From assembly GCA_023433265.1 (NCBI GenBank), contig JAEZDR010000079.1, positions 1-14,556 of the forward strand: a stretch of 14,556 bases of DNA, in the 5' to 3' direction. The notes under the pieces were generated by a model that made no database searches, was not told where the DNA came from, and saw only the letters and a program-made list of their open reading frames with translations. Positions 1-5,055 of the stretch are shown here, piece by piece (position 1 is the first letter of the stretch; each line of letters opens with the position of its first letter). The position numbers and the translations under genes were made by a program. The DNA comes from Bacteroidota bacterium (GTDB lineage Bacteria; Bacteroidota; Bacteroidia; Chitinophagales; Chitinophagaceae).

Positions 1-47
1 GCCGTGGGAGGTGTAGTGGCAGCAATGACTGACCCTTCCGGAGATGG
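1..47 (+). repeat. Linker repeat, copy 1 (cassette 1)
   Basis: This 47-nt stretch is identical to 3504-3550 in cassette 3. It encodes AVGGVVAAMTDPSGDG of the glycine-zipper linker. The match decays just after this point, so the conserved patch ends where the cassette-specific sequence begins. Confidence 0.9.
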
Positions 48-750
48 AAATGATATAGGCCGAATTATAAAAGGAGCGGCGATAGGTGCGGGTATTGGGT
101 TTATGGGAGGGTTTGGAGCTGCGGGAGGGTTTAGAAATATTTTCCCTCAATTGGTGGGAACTGCAACTCATTTGCATGAGGTTAATTTGGATGGTGAAGG
201 AAAAGGAAAGTATGAATCCCAATTTGAGGAAAAAAGAATAAAAGATGGGGCTGGCGACATCTACAAATTTCGGAGTAAGTATTTTAGAAATTCTCCTGGC
301 CCATCTGAAAAGATGTCGTCTAGGCCGCCTAAAAACTCAAAACAAGAAGGACAGTATTTTAGAGTCGGCAAAACGTTAGCATATGGAGTTACGGTTACAA
401 AATTTTATACGAGGCGAAACGGAAAGCAGTTCACTGTTTCTTCGATTCATTTTGCACCAGCAGCTTTCCATTCAAGCGAAACGCTATTTAATGTAATGGG
501 GCACGAGTTAGGTCATTTACAATTAAATATAGATCAAGCCGAGCAGGGTCAGGATCCTGCTACTTCTGATCAACATCATAATGTTATTTATCGATGGCAA
601 TATGAAGTTGCTAAAGCCATGAATTGGCGGGTTTTAACACAGCATTTCTGGCGTGAGGTTAATAACTTGAATTTACAACCTGATGCGTACGCTGATCAAT
701 GGATGTTTGATTCTATAAAATTTTTACCCCGATTCTTCAAAGTCCTATGA
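1..750 (+). CDS. C-terminal end of an Rhs-type polymorphic toxin, HELGH metalloprotein toxin domain (partial, 5' end outside window)
   Basis: The frame is open from the first base and has no convincing start inside the window. Its first codons match the linker of the third cassette, which follows an Rhs core, so this is most likely the tip of an Rhs gene that begins upstream. Residues are numbered from the GTG at 4. Residues 1-43 are a glycine-rich hydrophobic linker (GAAIGAGIG). The remainder is a cassette-specific domain with the zinc-site motif HELGH at 167-171, preceded by hydrophobic FNVMG. Two histidines at 191-192 (SDQHHNVIY) could supply the third metal ligand. HExxH is typical of zincin metallopeptidases, so a secreted protease toxin is inferred, but I do not recognise the subfamily. 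The stop overlaps the start of a lipoprotein gene by 4 nt, as expected for a toxin/immunity pair. Another metal-dependent hydrolase remains possible. Confidence 0.8.
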   Translation, partial: AVGGVVAAMTDPSGDGNDIGRIIKGAAIGAGIGFMGGFGAAGGFRNIFPQLVGTATHLHEVNLDGEGKGKYESQFEEKRIKDGAGDIYKFRSKYFRNSPGPSEKMSSRPPKNSKQEGQYFRVGKTLAYGVTVTKFYTRRNGKQFTVSSIHFAPAAFHSSETLFNVMGHELGHLQLNIDQAEQGQDPATSDQHHNVIYRWQYEVAKAMNWRVLTQHFWREVNNLNLQPDAYADQWMFDSIKFLPRFFKVL

Positions 751-1463
751 TGAAACATCGTTTTTTGCTTTCAATAGTTGCAACTGTTTGCTGTTTCGGT
801 TGCAAAATTGAACCATTTGAAAATGTACCTGTGGAAGTGTCTCTGAAATATAGAATGTGTTCGGACTCTGCTGGTCGGTCATACCATGTGGTTTACCAAC
901 AAATTGCTAATACCTCCGATCAATCTGTTTATATGTTCCAGCCAATGATTTTGTTGTATGATGCGGATGCAGTGTTTGATTATGATTCTTTTTACGGTGA
1001 ACTTGGGTGTGGTCCTGGTTTAGGTGTTTATGGAAAATTTTCTGCGATAGGCTATACCAGCAAGATTGAAAACACTTCCCAAAGCACATCTTGTGATAAT
1101 TTAATGGAAAGCAAAGAACGTCCGCCTTATGTACCTGCGATAGTTGATTCTTTCATATTCTATCGTAATCACCTACGCAAATTGCGGAGCCTTGATAGTC
1201 TTCAGCTAAGTGTTGAAAAAGGGATATGGATGTTTCTTGGCCCAAAAGAAACAGTATGGAAGATATACTTTTTAGATAGTTTAGAGTTGAGATATTCCAA
1301 TTTTGACTCTATAAAGGTCAGGACAATGTATCCATTCGAAAAAGATAACTTCAAAAAACCATATCATAGCAGCCGCTTTCCACTTCCAAAAACCTTTAAA
1401 GGTTACTATCTCTATGCTGACGAGATAATTATTGATTCTTTGGTTTTGCGGATTAAAAGCTAA
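747..1463 (+). CDS. Predicted lipoprotein, candidate immunity protein for toxin 1
   Basis: The protein is about 238 residues and starts at the ATG that overlaps the toxin-1 stop (ATGA), which suggests translational coupling; a second in-frame ATG follows directly. The N-terminus has basic residues, a hydrophobic stretch and a cysteine at residue 19 (CFGC). This resembles a lipoprotein signal peptide, although the -3 position is atypical. No known domain was recognised. Residues 55-66 (NTSDQSVYMFQP) match residues 70-81 of the third cassette's lipoprotein (NDSDSDIYLYRP), so the two may belong to one family. Position after a toxin, the overlap and export together suggest an immunity protein working outside the cytoplasmic membrane. 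This is inferred from context, not from recognised homology. Its stop codon is followed at once by Rhs core sequence in the same frame. Confidence 0.75.
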   Translation: MMKHRFLLSIVATVCCFGCKIEPFENVPVEVSLKYRMCSDSAGRSYHVVYQQIANTSDQSVYMFQPMILLYDADAVFDYDSFYGELGCGPGLGVYGKFSAIGYTSKIENTSQSTSCDNLMESKERPPYVPAIVDSFIFYRNHLRKLRSLDSLQLSVEKGIWMFLGPKETVWKIYFLDSLELRYSNFDSIKVRTMYPFEKDNFKKPYHSSRFPLPKTFKGYYLYADEIIIDSLVLRIKS

Positions 1464-1502
1464 AAGCTTAACAAAAAAGCTTTAAAGAACGGTTATGTTT
1501 AT

Positions 1503-2681
1503 GTGTATCTTAGCAGTGAGAGCACGGAGCCGGTTTACTTTGACGATTTTGCAGTTACGCACGAGCAGGGAAGGCTGATACAGGAAGATCATTATTACGC
1601 CTACGGGTTACGCATAGCCGGTATTAGCGCAAGGGCGTTTGCTACATTGGACAATAAGAATCGCTACCAGGGTGAATATGCTGAGCATGAAGACGAATGG
1701 GATGTGCATTATGACGACTTTTTCCTTCGGACGTACGATCCGCAGGTTGGAAGGTTTATCAACATAGACCCTTATGACCAGTTTGCCAGCGGGTATGTGG
1801 GGATGGGATGTGATCCGGTGAATAGTGTGGACCCGAGTGGGGGATTTGTTTTTGGAGTTGCAAATGCGTTTCAACAGGGATTGGTGATTGCGGGGATAGG
1901 GGCTGCTATTGGTGGTTTTGTTGCCGCGTTGACTGAGCCAAATGGAGAGACGGATCCGCTAGGTAGGATCGCTAAAGGTGCGGCAATAGGTGCTGGGATA
2001 GGTGCTACCGCAGGTGTTCTTGTTGCTGGTGCTCAAGGTTTATTTAACCAATTTCCTACAGGTGAATTACTAGAAAAAACCATAAACATTGTAATTCATC
2101 ACGGAAGCAAAGAATATGACCAAGGAGCTGGCGGAAAACTCGGTGGGCATGTCATGATAAATTTCGAAGGTGAACAAGATGTTTCAGGTTTCACAGGCTG
2201 GGGGTTAAAGAAAAATGGTGAACCGAAAGAAGTGCCGCTTTTTCCGTCTAAAAACCCGATTGACCCAGAAAATTGGAATAGTGAAATCCATGGTTCCGAG
2301 GCCTATGGAGATATGGAGACGCTACTAAGCGGTAACATTGTAACAGATGAGGGAGTCAAACCTGCGGGATTAACAACAGTCTTCAGGATTAACGTAACCG
2401 AAACTCAATATCTCAAGCTAGAAAACTATTACCAACAGGGTAAAAACAAAAGTCCTTACCCTTACACTCAATTTGGAAAACGATGTGCTTCTTCGGTTTT
2501 TAAGGCACTAAAAAAAGCAGGAGTAATAAAAGTACGGTTTTTTTTAAGTTCATTTTTTAACGCATTTAATCCTGGAGCGTTGTTCAGATTTCTTAAAAAC
2601 AAACTAGTACCACACCGTACAATAGAAAATTTTCGCGGAATTGAGGAAAGTAAAGAAGGGTTTAACAGGTATGGACAGTAG
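1503..2681 (+). CDS. Orphan Rhs core tip fused to a permuted NlpC/P60-like toxin domain
   Basis: This is a displaced Rhs C-terminal cassette. Rhs homology already begins at 1464 (KNGYVYVYLSSES), directly after the immunity-1 stop; no in-frame ATG precedes it, so the GTG at 1503 is only the first available start. Residues 10-114 are the RHS-repeat-associated core end (YYAYGLRIAG, RTYDPQVGRFINIDP, NSVDPSGG). Residues 115-182 are a glycine-zipper linker. The remainder is a toxin domain with GGHVMINFEG (His216) and, after a helical stretch, KRCASSVFKALKKAG (Cys328). That His-then-Cys order is typical of circularly permuted NlpC/P60 enzymes, and the segment resembles the Lnb/DUF4105 domain encoded at 5056-6201. 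A thiol hydrolase or acyltransferase acting in the envelope is inferred. The next lipoprotein gene overlaps the 3' end by 11 nt. Without its own promoter the cassette may be silent. Confidence 0.75.
   Translation: MYLSSESTEPVYFDDFAVTHEQGRLIQEDHYYAYGLRIAGISARAFATLDNKNRYQGEYAEHEDEWDVHYDDFFLRTYDPQVGRFINIDPYDQFASGYVGMGCDPVNSVDPSGGFVFGVANAFQQGLVIAGIGAAIGGFVAALTEPNGETDPLGRIAKGAAIGAGIGATAGVLVAGAQGLFNQFPTGELLEKTINIVIHHGSKEYDQGAGGKLGGHVMINFEGEQDVSGFTGWGLKKNGEPKEVPLFPSKNPIDPENWNSEIHGSEAYGDMETLLSGNIVTDEGVKPAGLTTVFRINVTETQYLKLENYYQQGKNKSPYPYTQFGKRCASSVFKALKKAGVIKVRFFLSSFFNAFNPGALFRFLKNKLVPHRTIENFRGIEESKEGFNRYGQ
1743..1854 (+). repeat. Rhs core-end repeat, intact copy (cassette 2)
   Basis: Encodes the core end from QVGRFINIDP to DPSGGFVF. 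It aligns with 3347-3456 in the same orientation. This copy keeps an open frame. Confidence 0.85.
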
Positions 2682-3138
2682 ATTTTCATTTATAACCATT
2701 GTTTTAGCAGCAATTTTAGTTAGTTGTGCTGGAAATGACAGGCAACAGGCTCTGTCGTTTAAGAACGAGACCAAGTTTTCAAAAAGGTTGACTGTGTATC
2801 ATAAGGTTTCAAATAAGGTCTACACGTTAAAGAACTTCAAATCTGTTACACTGAAACGAATGAGATTTGTAGATGCGAATGCTTACTATTATATACTAAA
2901 AGTAGAATTAGAGTCATCACCAGAAGTGGAAAAGTTTTGCGGTGGCGGATTGGTCATTCGAAGAATGGGTAATAAAGAGTTATATTTAATTCATACAATT
3001 CGCAAGATGGCCTATTTTCCATGTAAGTATCTTAAAGACGTTGATCTAATCATACGTGGTACTGACAAAGAACTGATAATCACCGAAGAAAGCATTAGAG
3101 TTATTGATATTTCAGGAAATTATATTCTTATCGAGTAA
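2671..3138 (+). CDS. Predicted lipoprotein, candidate immunity protein for toxin 2
   Basis: The start was placed at the ATG at 2671, which gives a 155-residue protein with an immediate signal peptide; an upstream TTG at 2641 would put the signal sequence internally and is unlikely. The N-terminus has Arg4, a hydrophobic run and a classic lipobox LVSC with the cysteine at residue 19. The mature part is basic, rich in beta-forming residues, and contains Cys residues in KFCGGGL and YFPCKYL. No family was recognised. The gene begins inside the 3' end of toxin 2 (11-nt overlap), the same layout as in the other two cassettes. It shows no obvious similarity to the lipoproteins of cassettes 1 and 3, in keeping with a different type of toxin. 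The immunity role is inferred from context. Confidence 0.75.
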   Translation: MDSRFSFITIVLAAILVSCAGNDRQQALSFKNETKFSKRLTVYHKVSNKVYTLKNFKSVTLKRMRFVDANAYYYILKVELESSPEVEKFCGGGLVIRRMGNKELYLIHTIRKMAYFPCKYLKDVDLIIRGTDKELIITEESIRVIDISGNYILIE

Positions 3139-3144
3139 GGTCTT

Positions 3145-3267
3145 CTATGAACCAAAGGGTTGTTGCTTTTTCAAATATTTAATTGCCGAAAGTAACCTCT
3201 TCACAGCAATTCTAACATCGTCGTAGTCGCCAAAATATAAACAGTTGTTGCCGCCGCCATTGATAAC
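3145..3267 (-). pseudogene. Possible 3' fragment of an antisense gene between cassettes 2 and 3
   Basis: On the minus strand a frame without a start codon runs to a TAG at 3145-3147. Its translation looks protein-like: a short glycine/asparagine turn (GGGNNCLYFGDYDD) followed by an amphipathic helix (VRIAVKRLLSAIKYLKK). The open frame continues to about 3312 but overlaps degraded Rhs core sequence from about 3268, so only the part listed could be genuine. No ATG is in frame and a stop lies just upstream, so it would be a broken remnant. No family was recognised, and a chance reading frame is quite possible. Confidence 0.3.
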
Positions 3268-3410
3268 TCTACCAGTCCCAATATGCAGGGCATGAACTGA
3301 ATGGGACGTGCATTATGATTAGTTCTTTTTAATGAGTTTCGATTAGCAGGTTGGAAGGTCATAAACTTAAACCCGTATGACCAGTTTGCGAGCGGGTATG
3401 TGGGGATGGG
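3268..3410 (+). pseudogene. Degraded Rhs core remnant of cassette 3
   Basis: The sequence aligns by eye with the intact core end of cassette 2 at about 1660-1815. In the copy here the reading frame is destroyed. A TAG follows the codons for EWDVHYD, a further TAA lies soon after, and 1-nt deletions sit near 3360 (after GGAAGGT) and near 3410 (GGGATGGGG against GGGATGGGAT). The frame is restored only at GTG 3411, where NSVDPSGG reads through into the linker and toxin 3. This cassette can therefore no longer be translated as a fusion to its own Rhs core fragment. Confidence 0.7.
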
Positions 3411-3456
3411 GTGGATCCTATAAATAGTGTGGACCCGAGTGGGGGGTTTGTTTTTG
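3347..3456 (+). repeat. Rhs core-end repeat, frameshifted copy (cassette 3)
   Basis: Direct-repeat partner of 1743-1854, two bases shorter because of two single-base deletions. The last part (from about 3411) is still read in the toxin-3 frame. Confidence 0.85.
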
Positions 3457-4193
3457 ATGCTCAAGCCTTAGATCAGATATTGTTGTTTACGGGGATTGGG
3501 ATGGCCGTGGGAGGTGTAGTGGCAGCAATGACTGACCCTTCCGGAGATGGGGATGATATAGGACGGGTTATAAGAGGGATTGCTGTTGGAGGGGCGATAG
3601 GGTTCGGAATAGGTTCTGGAGTTTTTGGAGATATTTTATACTTAGGAAATTCTTTACTTGACGTATTCAGGAGTGACCTAGAAATCGACAACAGGCAAAT
3701 TCGCAGATCACTGACAGATGCACAGCATGCTTTGAAAGAAAAGATTAATGCCCTTGAGGAAGAGGGTGAGAAAGAAAAACGAAGATTTAAAAATAATTTT
3801 GGCGTAGACGATAAGGAGTCAAGGAACAAAATAAAAGAAGTTCTTAAAAAAACAGAAGATGCGGTAAATCAGTATAAAAAGAATGCGGCTTATAAACGAA
3901 AAATAAGACGTACGTCGGACTATGATGATGAAACATTTGCTTATGTAGATCCTAATGATCCGGAAAAAAAAATTAATCTTGAGAAGCAGTTTTGGAAGGC
4001 TAGAAGAAGAGGTTATAACTCAAGGCTCGGAACCTTGGTTCACGAAATTACCCATTTTGCAGACATCGGAGCTACTCAGGATCATCAGTACTCAAAAGAT
4101 GGTGCAAAATTCTTGACCCGAAAAGGCAACGTTCATTTGGCTCTTGAAAACGCCGACAACATTGAGTATTTTATAGAAAAAGTGAGGTTATGA
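3411..4193 (+). CDS. Orphan Rhs toxin cassette with M35-type (aspzincin) metallopeptidase domain
   Basis: The frame opens at GTG 3411 just after the frameshifted core. The start is uncertain; the ATG at 3501 is an alternative, and no clear ribosome binding site was seen. Residues 4-12 are the end of the Rhs core (INSVDPSGG), and 20-75 a glycine-zipper linker with GIGMAVGGVVAA. Residues 90-170 are strongly charged and probably helical. The C-terminal catalytic domain has HEITH (His211, Glu212, His215), then GATQDHQY (Asp224, Tyr227), and ends with ALENADNIEYF. HExxH plus GTxxDxxYG, with a closing NAD-x-YEYF-like motif, is the signature of the aspzincin M35 family (deuterolysin, peptidyl-Lys metallopeptidase), in which the Asp is the third zinc ligand. 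Key residues are all present, so the domain looks catalytically competent. The lipoprotein gene that follows overlaps by 4 nt. Confidence 0.8.
   Translation: MDPINSVDPSGGFVFDAQALDQILLFTGIGMAVGGVVAAMTDPSGDGDDIGRVIRGIAVGGAIGFGIGSGVFGDILYLGNSLLDVFRSDLEIDNRQIRRSLTDAQHALKEKINALEEEGEKEKRRFKNNFGVDDKESRNKIKEVLKKTEDAVNQYKKNAAYKRKIRRTSDYDDETFAYVDPNDPEKKINLEKQFWKARRRGYNSRLGTLVHEITHFADIGATQDHQYSKDGAKFLTRKGNVHLALENADNIEYFIEKVRL
3504..3550 (+). repeat. Linker repeat, copy 2 (cassette 3)
   Basis: Identical over 47 nt to the first 47 bases of the window. Together with the core repeats it provides a direct-repeat target for homologous exchange of toxin tips. Confidence 0.9.
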
Positions 4194-4876
4194 AAAAAAG
4201 CAAAATAGTAGTATTGATTATCTTGATCATTTTTCTACAGGCTTGTTCAACAAACAATTTCCATAGATCAAACAACATGCAGTTGAAGCAAAAAAGGTTA
4301 TCACAAGTAATTATCAGGGATTGGCCGCGATTATACACTCATTCGGAAGTTTTTGTTAGGAGTGTAGATTCAATTTTGGTGTCATGTACTTTTTTTAATG
4401 ATTCTGATTCTGATATTTATCTATATAGGCCTTTGCTTCCAGAGCCCTCTGAACTTAAGTACAATGTTTTTGGAATTATTGTAGAGAGAATGCCTGTTTT
4501 GAATCACAACAGAGTTGTTCGTTTTCTAAATAAGATGGATTCAGTTTTTTATGAAGGGTCAGGCAAAGGTGGTTATTTTGTTTTACCTTCAAAATATGTA
4601 ACAGAATACATAATGCTTAAGCGGAAGAGTGCGTTGACTTTTAATTCGAACGTGGCATTGTACTATGATTTTTCAACACCTAGAAAAAACGGATTCAAAG
4701 AGTTTTCTTTGAGTTATCATGTGTTTATGCCGCTGATGCGTGAACCTGGCCAGCAACTTTGGGAAGTCGATCAAGATAGTGGAGAATTGAAACCGGTGTA
4801 TATAGAAATTTCAACCCTTCCTGCGAAAGAAGTTGAACGATATCTTAACAGTTCCACTCTATTTCAAATACCATAG
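4190..4876 (+). CDS. Predicted lipoprotein, candidate immunity protein for toxin 3
   Basis: The protein has 228 residues. Its ATG overlaps the toxin-3 stop (ATGA), as in cassette 1. The signal peptide is clear: MKKSK, a long hydrophobic run and the lipobox LQAC with Cys at residue 19. The mature part contains NDSDSDIYLYRP (70-81), which parallels NTSDQSVYMFQP in the cassette-1 lipoprotein, and the sequence around it is also similar in pattern. This hints that both belong to one immunity family that meets HExxH-type toxins. No named family was recognised. As a lipoprotein it would face the periplasm or the outer surface, where an incoming M35 protease would have to be neutralised. The role is inferred from position and export signal. 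Confidence 0.75.
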   Translation: MKKSKIVVLIILIIFLQACSTNNFHRSNNMQLKQKRLSQVIIRDWPRLYTHSEVFVRSVDSILVSCTFFNDSDSDIYLYRPLLPEPSELKYNVFGIIVERMPVLNHNRVVRFLNKMDSVFYEGSGKGGYFVLPSKYVTEYIMLKRKSALTFNSNVALYYDFSTPRKNGFKEFSLSYHVFMPLMREPGQQLWEVDQDSGELKPVYIEISTLPAKEVERYLNSSTLFQIP

Positions 4877-4912
4877 TTGATGTTTTACGGTAGTTTAACA
4901 ACAGCACCAGTT

Positions 4913-4943
4913 CTTCGAGGAGTTAGCGCAGCGCTCCTCGAAG
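4913..4943. terminator. Strong hairpin between convergent blocks (terminator or dispersed palindromic repeat)
   Basis: The arms CTTCGAGGAG (4913-4922) and CTCCTCGAAG (4934-4943) pair perfectly over 10 bp around an 11-nt loop that itself contains AGCGC/GCGCT. It lies after the immunity-3 stop and beyond the lnb stop on the other strand, a suitable place for a bidirectional terminator. There is no T-run on either side, so it may instead be a copy of a dispersed intergenic palindrome. Confidence 0.5.
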
Positions 4944-4954
4944 TAATGACAAGT

Positions 4955-4971
4955 GCGATTCTCTGAATCGC
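4955..4971. repeat. Second small hairpin, 7-bp stem
   Basis: GCGATTC and GAATCGC form a perfect 7-bp stem with a TCT loop, 11 nt after the first hairpin. The rest of the 179-nt gap (4877-5055) holds weaker partial pairings near 5006-5034, and no coding signal was seen in the part not overlapped by lnb. Confidence 0.45.
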
Positions 4972-5055
4972 TTATGGTAACGTTGGTTGTTCTGCTGCCA
5001 ACAGGTTGCCCGGCTGGGGAAAGGGCAGCAACGGCTAGAGTATCCCGTAACTTAT

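Noticed and set aside
2641..2670. TTG start 30 nt upstream for the second lipoprotein
   Set aside because: It would place ten extra residues before the signal peptide; ATG 2671 gives a proper lipoprotein N-terminus.
3473..3829. Minus-strand open frame antisense to toxin 3
   Set aside because: It is a low-complexity Ser/Pro-rich shadow of the linker and charged region; the plus frame has the M35 motifs.
1..4876. Mobile element or CRISPR explanation for the repeated segments
   Set aside because: The repeats encode Rhs core and linker residues in frame; no transposase, terminal inverted repeats or regular spacer pattern was found.
4913..4943. Calling the hairpin a definite intrinsic terminator
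   Set aside because: No T-run follows the stem on either strand, so the terminator role is left as one of two options.
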